A stretch of 64,000 nt of DNA from Symsagittifera roscoffensis (GCF_963678635.1 NC_087066.1:11578517-11642516); one strand, 5' to 3'. Counted from the first letter of the stretch, positions 41,895-52,206 are shown. Made by a program: numbers and translations. Notes: generated from the sequence alone by a model not told the origin.

Positions 41895-42515
41895 TCATCC
41901 AAGTTCACCCTCGAGCCCCTTTCTTTCCCCCTCAAGACTCAAGACTCTTGAATTTCCCATTGAGCCACCTGCTCGTCTCGCGTTCTTCGCCTTCGAGGTA
42001 CCAGACCCAGACGTATTGGACACCGTAATCTGCTTCAACAGTGCCTCTTCATCGTCTGAGTTAATCACGATCTCTTCCCAGGCTTTCAGCTGTTGGTAGG
42101 ACCGCATATATTCCCTTTACTCCTGCAATCTTTTTGCTTGGTTGGGCAAACTCTTCACCCTCGACTCTCGGTTCAAACAGAAGGAATTGTGCAGACTCAG
42201 GCTCACGTTATTCGCCAAGTCTTCCTCCAGTATCGACTCTCTCGCCTTGGTATTGTTTCTTGACACCCTACCAACTCTTTTCCACCCCGTCGTGATCGCA
42301 TTTCGATGGGTCAGCAGAGGTCTCTTGAAAGCTTCTGGTCCTATCTCGGCTAGGAACTGTCGATATTCCATTTGATATTTCTTCATGTGATCCTTCGTTA
42401 CCATGTACAACCAGGATGTCAGCGTCGCTCGAAACCAAGGAAAGAACCTTATGCGGCTCCATACGTGTCTGACCTCCTTTGGTATGGCGAATACTTTGCA
42501 TGCAGTCTCACACAA
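41895..42515 (-). CDS. Element B last post-pol frames
   Basis: Two abutting frames, 42117-42515 and 41895-42107. The first follows the 42517-43398 frame almost without a gap, so all are probably one protein. The second holds WEEIVINSDDEEALLKQ, which fits a SUMO-interacting motif (hydrophobic triple then acidic run), and then a basic patch. No known fold recognised. Confidence 0.5.
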
Positions 42516-42516
42516 C

Positions 42517-43398
42517 TCAAGTCTCCTGCTGTAATCTATCGCGTAAATCGCGTAAATACTTCGTTACATTTTCCTCCATCCATCGTAGAGCCAGCATCGT
42601 GCTAACCACCAAGATAGTAACCTTCTGCTGATGATCGAGCAATCCTATCGACCGAATTTCTCCCACTTCCCATACCAGGCAGAGGTTTGCGTGATCCGGA
42701 TACCACACCGTTTGTGCCAGACAGTGGCATGGACATTCCCCATGTGTGAGGTCAGTACTCCTAAGGTTGCGCTCTCCCGAGGCTTCTAGGAGAGGTTCAA
42801 GTTCCATCATCTTCTCGTGTATCGTATCGTTCTCCTCCATGTTTGGAGCACCACCCATAGGTTTCCCGATCACGTTTTGTCTCTCGTGGTCATTTGTGTT
42901 TTCACTTTCCAAGCCCAAAAGTTCTTCCCCCCAGATTTCACTCAAGTCATCCCTCTGTTCTCTCGGCACTGTTCCTCGGATTTTCCTCAACAACCTGTGT
43001 GAGTGATGCGACATCCGAGCCAGTCTTACACACTTGGGCACTGAGAAGGCGTTGTCTATTAATACCCTTTGGCTGGACACCTCCACCATCGCCATTTGCA
43101 ATGGGTAGTGGCTGCCGCATAGGTTGGCTATCTTTGACCCCACTAAGGACTTCGCATTTAGAGGCAGACCATAGGCTTCGCTCATAGGAAATCCCATTTT
43201 CGCTTCAAGTCCAATCTTCCAGCTCTTGATGTGTTTCTGGGTTACCTGCAACACCCCGGGCCATGACTCCACGCTCAACGCGGTTACCAAATGGTGTTCA
43301 GACTCTAGCCTCTCCAGTGACTGCAGACTGCACATTCTCGAGAAGAATCCCAGAGCTGTTGCTATATTCACTGTGGTACTCGCGTAACACTCAGCCAC
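42517..43398 (-). CDS. Element B ORF homologous to A terminal ORF
   Basis: About 293 codons. It shares ATALGF, SLERL, LVTALSVE, the FSVPKCVRLAR core and the following basic stretch with element A 18831-19481. It extends further at the C-terminus with cysteine and histidine residues (HGECPCHCLAQ) that could be a small metal site. Conserved, family unknown. Confidence 0.6.
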   Translation of the reverse strand: MAECYASTTVNIATALGFFSRMCSLQSLERLESEHHLVTALSVESWPGVLQVTQKHIKSWKIGLEAKMGFPMSEAYGLPLNAKSLVGSKIANLCGSHYPLQMAMVEVSSQRVLIDNAFSVPKCVRLARMSHHSHRLLRKIRGTVPREQRDDLSEIWGEELLGLESENTNDHERQNVIGKPMGGAPNMEENDTIHEKMMELEPLLEASGERNLRSTDLTHGECPCHCLAQTVWYPDHANLCLVWEVGEIRSIGLLDHQQKVTILVVSTMLALRWMEENVTKYLRDLRDRLQQET

Positions 43399-43448
43399 TA
43401 TCTGTACTTCACTCTTCTCCCACTCTGTGATATCTTCAGACCAAGTGA

Positions 43449-44937
43449 CTAGATCTTCTTTTTGGAAGGACTGTATCCTAACGCATGACCGTCCATCACA
43501 GGTGTGCTCGCCATTTCCATACGTCGAGTCACTGGCTCCATTTTCTTCACCGACCCTGGTTTACTCGTCGCTTTGCTTGACTCCTTCACCTGAGGCAAGA
43601 TCAGCTTGTGCACTATACTCAATGTTGCCAGATCTTCGTCCTCCGCCGGTGCTAACCTCACTCGCTCCGTGATTTCCTCGATCAGGCTCACATGGGGATG
43701 TGGACACCAGGAAGGCCTTGGCAATTTTCACACCACTCCCAGATTCGTGACTAACATGCCATTCCCGTTACTCATCTTCAGCTCGACTCTTTTACTTGAG
43801 CGCGGCACGCTTATCACCTCTGGTGTTTTCTCGAGAATCAAGCCCAAGCTCGGTCTCTCTCTCTACTGTGTCTATTTCCACTATCTTCTCTGTCCAAAAC
43901 TTTAGTAGCCCTACTACCTCGTAGTTCCGGTGAGCGCCTCCAGCTTCCGAGTCCAGGAAAGGGTTGTACGCCATCCCCATCACTCTAGACACGTACTGAT
44001 ATTCTCCCTTCTTATTGGGTTTCAAGTACTCTCCTGACGAGGCCAAGTTACGGTGTACGTCGTGTCCCTCCTCAAACTTCTTGTTGTAGAATCTCCGTAT
44101 CTCGTCTAACTTACTGTGGTTCTCTAGAGACTGCCTGGAACCATCCTCCTTTTCTATCCCAGTACTCTGGTATACATTCAAGATGACTGCTGAGATTCTC
44201 CTTTCCACTGTCTTACTCCCGATTGCTCTTTGTTGACATGCTAGGATGGTGCTGTCAGTCATCACCGACATTATCCACCTCAAGAAACAAGTAGCGTCTT
44301 TCCTTCTTGCCAGGCTCAAGCCTGAGTTATCCCTTGCAATGTGTTGCATCAATGTCTGATATATCTCTAGACTTTTTCCACCCAGTATCAACTTGTCATG
44401 CGAGGTCAGCGTTTCTAATTCTGTTCCCACCAGGCTCCACGCGAACATCAATTGTCCCGCTGTTCTAACGAAGGGATTCGCCATCAACGGCGACGCCGAT
44501 GAGGATGTCCTCATCGCTTCTTCAAAATGATCCCTTAACAAGTTCTGTCAAGTTATCTCATCTAGAGTCCCTAGGAACATGGTCTTGTTTCCCTCGAAGG
44601 TATTCGTTTCTCTTTCTTCTGCACTCAAGAGTATCATTCCCATATTGGAAGTCTCGCTCGTCAGTGGCAACTCTAGGTTCTTGCGGGGAGATGAGGCCAG
44701 AGGTGGCGTGGCAGTGTCTGCCCAATATTCTCCGCCCAGATCTTTCAACAGTTCTTGAGTGGTGAAGTCCTCCTCTACTGGTTTTGGTTTAGGCGTTTTC
44801 CCCACTTTCATCTCCTCTCCTGCCTCACTGAGAGTCTCATCCATGCTTTCTTCTCCTGACTCGACTCTCCTTCTCTCAAGTATCCTCCTGAACCGATCTT
44901 CTACAGGGCCGCTTCTTTTGTCTCCAGGGGTGCCCAC
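43449..44937 (-). CDS. Element B post-pol frames (three), homologous to A 19497-20501
   Basis: Frames 44548-44937, 43792-44541 and 43449-43724 follow each other with tiny gaps. The middle one holds ARRKDATCF, RRFYNKKFEEGHD and VMGMAYNPFLDSE, and the last has PSWCPHPHV. The same landmarks occur in the same order in element A. The first is Glu/Lys-rich and low in complexity. They are probably one long protein or two, split by indels. I cannot assign a function. Confidence 0.55.
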
Positions 44938-45038
44938 CGACAGGGGTGATGGTGTCGTTGGATCTGATTTCTTGTATTCCGTTTCCTATACAACGGGCCT
45001 GCTGCATCCAGCTCCTCCCCTTCCTGTCTCATCTCCAC

Positions 45039-45521
45039 CTATTCCAGTCCGTAAGGCGCCCGGTATTTTCTTGTGGCAAACTTCATTTCGTCTTTTAGCG
45101 CAATGTGTCCATCTTCTACGATCATCCTGCCATCGTCCCACACCGGTAACATGTTCTCCAAACCCGCCCGATCAAGCGTTCTCAAGATCTCTCGCACCTC
45201 GAATTTTGGGGACATTGAGCCTCTCATGTTCTTCAATTGAGTCGTCCAGGAGTTTATTTTTATATCACAGGTGTGAAAATAGACCGCTGCGGTGTAGCCG
45301 ATGAATAGGGGATCCCAGCCATCGGTGAATTCCCTTTGCTGCCTCTCCACCGCTGCTCTCGCGAACAGGGATGGGACCACCAGGGAACTGTTCGTTCCCA
45401 GGGTCATTCTCTTGACCGTTGGGAACTCGGGAATGGTTGCTGGCAAGATTTCCTTCTCTAGTATTGCCTCTAGCTCCCTTTTCACCAACTCGAAGCTCTT
45501 CTTCCACGCGGGAATCCTCAA
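45039..45521 (-). CDS. Element B post-pol frame, unknown
   Basis: About 160 codons that continue directly, in another frame, from the end of the 45542-47956 frame. It has a hydrophobic and aromatic middle (DPLFIGYTAAVYFHTCDIKI) and no known motif. It is probably the C-terminus of the preceding large ORF displaced by a frameshift. No clear counterpart in element A. Confidence 0.45.
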   Translation of the reverse strand: MRIPAWKKSFELVKRELEAILEKEILPATIPEFPTVKRMTLGTNSSLVVPSLFARAAVERQQREFTDGWDPLFIGYTAAVYFHTCDIKINSWTTQLKNMRGSMSPKFEVREILRTLDRAGLENMLPVWDDGRMIVEDGHIALKDEMKFATRKYRAPYGLE

Positions 45522-45541
45522 GACCTCTTGTCCACTCGCCG

Positions 45542-47956
45542 TCAGGGATTCAAGTTCCAGAACTTGGGATAGGTTTCGATGGGGCCTTCACGTTTCCCCC
45601 CCATCCTGCACTGCAGTTGCCCTCGGAAATTGTATACCATCAGCTCGGGATCTTTCACTTTTCCAAAGAGTACCGTGATACTCATTTGCGCCCTCAGCAC
45701 CTCTTGCTGACACCAATTGAACGCCGTCCCATCCAACACACTTATCAAGCTCAAATGGGTCACGGAGTTGCGGTAAGCCGTCACCAGAGGATCTGGAAAC
45801 GCGTATGTTACAGCTGGTCCGTAAATGCAGGTTACGACCTCCTCCAGCCCCCGAACTATCCCCATTGGGTCCCATCTCATCGCCAGGCACAGGTGTGTCA
45901 ACAGAGGCATGCCACCATTCACTTGTATCCATTCATCTTTCGTTTTCGGATTCTTTTCCTCGCCAGTCATATGTCGATTCTGCATCAGGAGATACTCCAC
46001 CAGCAGCGTCTTTAGACCCGCAGCACATTTATATGAGTAGGTGTCTATGCTCGAGTGGGTTTTCCTCATCGAGAGGGGCTCCCCATATTTCGTTAGTCGA
46101 TGAAATGACACCAGCTCACCATGAGCCAGGAGCACCAGTGCCAGATATCCGTCAATCCGTAGGGTTTCCACACCCCGACTGAACATATACGCTGGACCCA
46201 TGTTGAATAGGTACCTTGGGTAAACTAGGTACAGTGCCAACAACAGGCTAATGGGCATGCTCAGTATTTCTTGTACAAAGACTCCAAAAACGGTCTCCTT
46301 TGCACCAAACACTCCAGCCATGAACTCCTTCTCCCAACAAGGACTCAAGAACTTGAGAATCTCGTGATCTTTTCTTGTCTTCAGCTCGCCCTTTGCGTGC
46401 TCCCTCCAGAATTCCCCGATTGTGACCTCGTTTGCAGCTGTGACGAACCTGGTCACCGTCATCTCCCTACTCTCGGCCACTTCCAACTGCTCCTCAAGAA
46501 AACTCCAGATTTGCTTCACAAGAGGTGGGGCATTCTCCTTTGTCTTTTCTGTGGCGTTTTCTAGCCTTGATGTTAGGAACGGCCACCTGCCTCTTTCTTG
46601 CGTCAGTCGGTACATCATCGACTCCTGTTGCTTCTCTACTGCAGCCACATTTTTTCTTTCATTACTTGGTCCCCTTGACTTACTGGTGGAGCTCGTGATG
46701 GTCAAATCCATACTTCGAAACCACAAGCTGGCCGTCAAGTGACTCATTATTGGGAGGTCATCCCCTATAGCCGGACTGAACTTGAGTTGTCTGGCGAAGT
46801 TCGATATCTCTAGCAAGAGGACTTCATCCAATACAATGAGGATATCTGCTAACTCATAGAAGCCCGTCAACGCGTGGGACACATCCGCCCACGCCGCCGC
46901 CAGTTCTGACTTGCGAAGCCTCAAGTTCGTCGGTTTCAACTCTCGATTGGGAGCTGCGATCAGTATCCGCCATGCATTCCCCTCGGCTATTAAGATCAGA
47001 ACCGCATACACAAACTGAAGAGCGGGAGGCGTGCTCGCGTACCAGGGGGACGTCGTGAACACCACTCTTGTCTTAGATCCAAATCGTGAGGCGACGTTCT
47101 CCTGCACCTCATTAATTGCTGCAAATAACGCCTGGATAGCTTCCCAGATTCTCTTTGGCGCCGGCTCATCGCCCTTGAGTTGCTCAAGAAACCCAGTCGC
47201 ATGCAGGTGGTCATTCATTCCTGCAAACAATAGTAGCTCGGATTCGCAAGGCATCTCCGATTTTATCGCGACCACCAGGGTTAACATTTGGCTCAACTCA
47301 GCCCCTGGCAGCGAGTTTATCAAAATCTCCAGGCAGAACAACTTGGGAGACGTTCCCTCGAAGTCCGATCCCGCTACGATGATCACCCTGGCGGCAGCTG
47401 GATCTGCTCGGTCGTAAACTGCCAAGGTCTTGGCCAATTGGGCGTTCCCGCAGGGTTTTCCATATCTAGGGTCGTCCGCCAATCTCGTACCCTCGTAAGC
47501 GGCATCTGGCAGTTCCAGTTCTCTTGGGTCCAATAGTTTGTCCACCACCCTCAACTGCGCTGGAGTTGCCAACTTGATTCTGGCATAGCTCGTTCGGTGC
47601 TTAGGGGGCTCCACTATGAGTCCCGAACTCCCCAGCAACTTGAGAGGTCTGTAGTTGATAGGTCCCATGACTAATCTTGTGGGAATCCCAGTCAGATCCG
47701 CCGTCTCCATTATTCTCGCTCTTGAGAAATGCGTCTCGTGAGCCTTCAACCAGTCCACGCACTGGTGTCTACTTAAGTCCTCGTGTGACACGCGCTCGAG
47801 GCCCAGAGCTTCCGCCAACTGTTGTCTACATTCCAGGTCTTCCAAGTCCAACTCCTTTACCTTCGTAAACTGCCAAGGTCTTGGCCAATTGGGCGTTCCC
47901 GCAGGGTTTTCCATATCTAGGGTCGTCCGCCAATCTCGTACCCTCGTAAGCGGCAT
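45542..47956 (-). CDS. Large post-pol ORF with degenerate SGNH-like segment
   Basis: About 804 codons in the open frame, but the first about 30 come from a rearranged repeat, so the native part starts near 47860. Residues about 190-330 show VIIVAGSDFEG, a downstream LPGAE glycine, and LLLFAGMNDHLHATG, the block I, II and III positions of an SGNH fold. The serine is displaced (GSD not GDS) and no final D-x2-H is found. The C-terminal half is conserved-looking with ILSMPISLLLALYLVYPRY, possibly a membrane-contacting helix, and a run of aromatic motifs (FNMGPAYMFSRGVE, DTYSYKCAAG). Absent from element A. Function unknown. Confidence 0.6.
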   Translation of the reverse strand: MPLTRVRDWRTTLDMENPAGTPNWPRPWQFTKVKELDLEDLECRQQLAEALGLERVSHEDLSRHQCVDWLKAHETHFSRARIMETADLTGIPTRLVMGPINYRPLKLLGSSGLIVEPPKHRTSYARIKLATPAQLRVVDKLLDPRELELPDAAYEGTRLADDPRYGKPCGNAQLAKTLAVYDRADPAAARVIIVAGSDFEGTSPKLFCLEILINSLPGAELSQMLTLVVAIKSEMPCESELLLFAGMNDHLHATGFLEQLKGDEPAPKRIWEAIQALFAAINEVQENVASRFGSKTRVVFTTSPWYASTPPALQFVYAVLILIAEGNAWRILIAAPNRELKPTNLRLRKSELAAAWADVSHALTGFYELADILIVLDEVLLLEISNFARQLKFSPAIGDDLPIMSHLTASLWFRSMDLTITSSTSKSRGPSNERKNVAAVEKQQESMMYRLTQERGRWPFLTSRLENATEKTKENAPPLVKQIWSFLEEQLEVAESREMTVTRFVTAANEVTIGEFWREHAKGELKTRKDHEILKFLSPCWEKEFMAGVFGAKETVFGVFVQEILSMPISLLLALYLVYPRYLFNMGPAYMFSRGVETLRIDGYLALVLLAHGELVSFHRLTKYGEPLSMRKTHSSIDTYSYKCAAGLKTLLVEYLLMQNRHMTGEEKNPKTKDEWIQVNGGMPLLTHLCLAMRWDPMGIVRGLEEVVTCIYGPAVTYAFPDPLVTAYRNSVTHLSLISVLDGTAFNWCQQEVLRAQMSITVLFGKVKDPELMVYNFRGQLQCRMGGKREGPIETYPKFWNLNP

Positions 47957-48077
47957 CTGGCAGTTCCATTTCTCTTGGGTCCAATAGTTTGTCCACCACC
48001 CTCAACTGCGCTGGCCCAGAGCTTCCGCCAACTGTTGTCTACATTCCAGGTCTTCCAAGTCCAACTCCTTTACCTTC
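47863..48077. repeat. Internal rearranged repeat that breaks the post-pol ORF
   Basis: Bases 47863-48014 are a copy of 47412-47563 (152 bp), and 48015-48077 are a copy of 47802-47864. The insertion separates the SGNH ORF (48002-48820) from the large ORF (45542-47860). The related segment at 49549-50317 lacks this insertion and reads straight through, so it shows the earlier arrangement. Confidence 0.82.
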
Positions 48078-49323
48078 TCCAGATATCTCGACCGGCTTGT
48101 CTCCACCGGTCTCTCCACCCTCTTGCTCTCTACCACTACCACCGAGGACACTACCGAACTCAGGGGTGTTGATGACGTTGCTTCCTCGGCCTCCATCGGT
48201 GCGGCACCCGGTAATCTGGTCCGGCTACTTCTCGAGCTGTCTCTAGAATCAACCCTCGCCCCCAGGCGACTGGATAGAGTTCTTGAGGCGAGGAAAGGGG
48301 GATTTGGAGGTGGTCCGAATGTGAATTGGGCCGTCTCCAGCAAGTCTGCCTCCAACGCGCTTATGTGCCTTTGGAAAACGTCGTTCAACCATTCCACTCC
48401 CCTAGGCCTGTCAAAATGGATTCCGTCTGAGGATGCATCGTCGGAGAAGGCAGCTCGCTCCATTTGCTCGGCTACATCCAGCAATCCAATGGGAAGGACA
48501 CTCCTCTGATGTATTTGCCTGACTACTTCGTTCAGGTTCCGTACCTTCGTATTCATTTCCATCGCGTGTTGGTCAGCCTTCATATTGTAGGGGACGGTAC
48601 ACACTGTGAGTATGGCAGGATCCATTTGAATCCGTAACTCCTCAAGGATGCAACTCATCTTGTCATGTAGTCTCATAACCTTCCTTGACTCCCCCCTGGA
48701 CATGTCATTAGTCCCAATCATTAGAGTTACCGTGTATACTCTTGCCATCCCTAGCATCTCAAGTGATGCTAATATCTGCGGCATTGCAGCTCCAGCGAAA
48801 TCAAGATCCCAGTCTGCCAATGCGACTGAATCCGGGTCAGCACCCGCAGCAGGCTGTCCCCTATGATTAGGTGGACCGTACCCTCCGGTACACGGTCAGG
48901 ATAGGCCTCTTCCGTTTGCTGCGCTCGCGTCATAGAGGGTGTCATACTCGTGTGTTGGCCCGCTGACCTTGCTGATGGTCTGGTTGGTAGTGGGAACTCC
49001 CCTGCGCCATACTCGGTGTTATTGCTCAGGCCAGGATTCCTCGCCAAGTCGAATCCCCTCACCCCTCCATCCACATTCCAGGACAGCCATCTGGTTTGCT
49101 CTTGGTTGGATATGCCATCAGTGGTGTAGCCGACCATTAAAACCGCTTCTGTTGCAGACTCCCTGCATTCACCCTGCTCTTCCAATTGGAGGATGGCGTT
49201 CAGCATCACCGCCATTCTCTCATCCACTTGGGTGTAATCCAGATCCCTCAAGCGTCTGTATAAATCATCAACCGTGGGCCTCTTCAGAGCCTTGGGCATG
49301 GACTTCCAAAATCGATCTGCCAT
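48002..49323 (-). CDS. Element B ORF3: N-terminal domain plus SGNH hydrolase
   Basis: The first frame (48769-49323) has the domain shared with element A 21396-21920 and ends HLIIGDSLLR, the block I nucleophile motif. After a one-base shift near 48840 the second frame (48002-48820) gives DLDFAGAAM (block II Gly), VTLMIGTNDMSRG (block III Asn) and SSDGIHFDRP (block V Asp and His). All four catalytic positions of an SGNH/GDSL esterase are therefore present. A Ser/Arg-rich linker follows, leading to KELDLEDLECRQQLAEALG. Esterases of this fold hydrolyse acyl or acetyl esters. The substrate here is unknown. It sits after integrase, not in gag. Confidence 0.78.
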
Positions 49324-49548
49324 TTTTTAATCTCTGGATGATCTTGCGCACGTACCACTTGAGAAGTACCGTACTACTTGAGAATTACCGTACCACTTGA
49401 GAATTACCGTACCACAATGAGTACTTGAGAAATAACTTTTTCAAGTGTTGCTTGACTGTGGGTTCGTTCATGACCTTCTTTTTTCTTTCAGTTGAGTATA
49501 ATTTGGTAGTCAATTTGACTTTACCAAATCAATCTGAAAATTTACCAA
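49324..49548. other. Short non-coding spacer
   Basis: AT-rich spacer between the ORF3 start (ATG at 49323) and the duplicated segment. It contains repeated CTTGAGAA/TACCGTACCA phrases. The ORF3 ATG is the first in frame after this spacer. Confidence 0.45.
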
Positions 49549-50317
49549 ATCACCCTCGCGGCAGCTGGATCTGCTCGGTCGTAAACTGCCAAGGTCTTGG
49601 CCAATTGGGCGTTCCTGCAGGGTTTTCCATATCTAGGGTCGTCCGCCAATCTCGTACCCTCGTAAGCGGCATCTGGCAGTTCCATTTCTCTTGGGTCCAA
49701 TAGTTTGTCCACCACCCTCAACTGCGCTGGAGTTGCCAACTTGATTCTGGCATAGGTCGTTCGGTGCTTAGGGGGCTCCACTATGAGTCCCGAACTCCCC
49801 AGCAACTTGAGAGGTCTGTAGTTGATAGGTCCCACGACTAATCTTGTGGGAATCCCAGTCAGATCCGCCGTCTCCATTATTCTCGCTCTTGAGAAATGCG
49901 TCTCGTGAGCCTTCAACCAGTCCACGCACTGGTGTCTACTTAAGTCCTCGTGTGACACGCGCTCGAGGCCCAGAGCTTCCGCCAACTGTTGTCTACATTC
50001 CAGGTCTTCCAAGTCCAACTCCTTTACCTTCTCCAGATATCTCGACCGGCTTGTCTCCACCGGTCTCTCCACCATCTTGCTCTCTACCACTACCACCGAG
50101 GACACTACCGAACTCAGGGGTGTTGATGACGTTGCTTCCTCGGCCTCCATCGGTGCGGCACCCGGTAATCTGGTCCGGCTACTTCTCGAGCTGTCTCTAG
50201 AATCGACCCTCGCCCCCAGGCGACTGGATAGAGTTCTTGAAGCGAGGAAAGGGGGATTTGGAGGTGGTCCGAATGTGAATTGGGCCGTCTCCAGCAAGTC
50301 TGCCTCCAACGCGCTTA
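49549..50317 (-). repeat. Displaced copy of the ORF3/large ORF junction
   Basis: 769 bp nearly identical to 47384-47863 plus 48078-48362, coding for 255 residues that run from the SGNH C-terminal linker into the start of the large ORF without interruption. It lies upstream of the ORF3 start, out of place. It looks like a duplicated piece of the same gene, preserving the uninterrupted order that the main copy has lost. Differences are few. Confidence 0.85.
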
Positions 50318-50521
50318 AAACCTTATCCTTTTCGTTCTACTAAAGTAATTCAATTGGAAGTTTTCTAAGAGCATGCAGATTCATTTTATGTTTTAGCACC
50401 ATCAATCATTTAAAATTTAATTGTCATGCCAATCACTTTTAAGATCCTTTTACCTGTTCCGTGCCCCAATACCTAACTCGAGATCCCTTCATGCCCAGCT
50501 CAAGACCCCCATGTACCCAAC
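50318..50521. other. Spacer before macro-like segment
   Basis: Non-coding AT-rich sequence joining the duplicated segment and the macro-like segment. Nothing recognised. Confidence 0.4.
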
Positions 50522-51375
50522 TCAGGCGATACTCAAGTAGTATTTCTTGTGCAGATGTACCATTATCTCCGTTTCTGCGAAGACCACGTGTAGGATAGCA
50601 TATAGTTCCCTTGGGCTCAATTTGCCACTGTTCGGGTCATAGACCGGCATTGAGACTTCCGTTATTCTTCTTTCGATCATGAAGTCTCGCAGTCTTGTTA
50701 GTGCCAACATCACGTGTTCAGGATCGATCGTGCTCCTCTCACTGACCCTCGTCACCTAGAAGCACAGTATTTGCCTGGGACTTGTGCTACTGATGGTGGA
50801 AGCGCAGCGATTCCTCCCAGCCCCGGTCTCTGTCTGAGCAGAAACTCCACGTTCTGGTATTCTCTCTTGAAATTGGCCTCCTGTCTTGATTTGAAACTCA
50901 TTTCCGCCATGATACAGATTGCGCTAGTCCTGTCCGACAGAAAGAAGTCGCTATCCGTTATCAGGATATTCTCCGAGTATTCGTTGGGTATTTCAAACTT
51001 CGTTTTGAAATTTAGTCCTATGGTAGGCTCAGCCTCCTCCCCATCCAGTTCCAGTTCGCTCGTTTCTCTCACTTCCCTGAGTTTCTTTATCATCAAATTT
51101 TCGGTGTGGGTAAGTCCTACCCCCACTCCCCGGACAAAAATATTTATCGACGTCCCCGTCGATGGTGCTGGGTCTAAATTATCTGGTGGAATCTCGAGCG
51201 GCCTGTCTGCTGCTGTCCAGCCGAAGAGGGGATCCTCCGTTTTCATGTGCTTTTCCGCTGATACGTCAACTTGTTGGATGCTTTGTCCTTCGCCGCTTCC
51301 GTTCTTGACATCGGGCATCAATTCTAATATCCTCAAGTTCGTATTCTCCCTCCTCTCTATCTCGCTCTGTTCCAA
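50522..51375 (-). CDS. Macro-like domain ORF of element B
   Basis: Two frames, 50752-51375 and 50522-50755, with one shift near 50755. N-terminal acidic linker, then RGVGVGLTHTENL. Domain order: ILITDSDFFL, a strand with AICIMAEMSF, a helix ending ANFKREYQNVEFL, a GGIAALPP loop, then PGKY, a helix with LALTRLRDFMIERRI, a strand VSMPVYDP and a final AETEIMVHLHKK. This matches the order of TARG1/OARD1-type macro domains and is paralleled in element A. The family binds ADP-ribose or removes it from proteins. The usual glycine loop is changed to SFKSRQ, so catalysis is uncertain. It lies between pol and ORF3. Confidence 0.65.
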
Positions 51376-52206
51376 ATCTGCCTCTCGTTCTGGTGTCGAG
51401 TAGTCTTCCTGCGGGTAGTGTCATTATCATTGATAAATTGCAATTCATCATCGGCTGCCAGTTCGCCCACACTTAGTAGCTCTTCGCTTAGTTCATCGGG
51501 CTGTATCTTATCAATCAGGAAATCATCTCCGTACCTGTTGTACCTCATGCCTGTCCTTTTGCGATTGGCACTCCTAGTCCCCGCTGGTATTGGTAAGTCT
51601 GGTTCTGTCCACTTTGGCACCTCACCCTGCTCCGGATCGTTCCAGTCTTCTTCCACAAAGGATTCCGCCTCAGAGTCCGCTTCTATCTTTTCATTGTCAT
51701 CCAAACTCAAGTTCTCGTTGCCATTTTTTTTCTCTCTGGTGCCTTTTTCGTTCAATTCACACGCTGGCTCCACCAGTAGGTACTCAAGTCCCTCCAGGTC
51801 CTGTGGTATACACCAGTCCTCTGGGGATGGGACGTGAGGCTTCAGATTTTCATAATGTGCTGCTCGCCCCGTACTCAAGCGGTAGAACCGTCCTTGTTGG
51901 TGTACTTCCTTTATCATGAATGGTCCATTTCTTAAGTAGTTTTTTTGTCCCTTTGGGCGGTATGACATTCTGGAAGACCCACACGTACTGGCCCACTTCA
52001 TATGGCTTCGCCTTTAATATCTTTTCATCATATTTCTTGCGCTGTCTCATTTGTGCTTGCGCAGTGTTCCTCCTGCAGATCTCGTTTAGTTCCTGCTGTC
52101 TCCTGATCGCCTCTTTCACGTAAGCTTGAGGCGACGTCCTCTTCCCTTCGTATTCCGGGTAAAAGAATGTCACGGGCATTGCTCTCTCCCTGCCCGTCAA
52201 CATCAT
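51357..52206 (-). CDS. Element B integrase C-terminus and acidic pol tail
   Basis: Frames 51850-52206 (MLTGRERAMPVTFFYPEYEGKR and YVWVFQNVIPPKGTKK) and 51357-52001 (GRFYRLSTGRAAHYENLKP, then an acidic tail with EEDWNDPEQ). It continues the integrase and matches element A 23402-23900. A frameshift lies within the AAAAAA run near 51940. Confidence 0.72.

Noticed and set aside
41895-49323. Post-pol ORFs as a retroviral envelope
   Set aside because: No signal peptide, cleavage site or C-terminal membrane anchor is seen. The only hydrophobic stretch lies inside the large ORF and is not in an envelope-like position.
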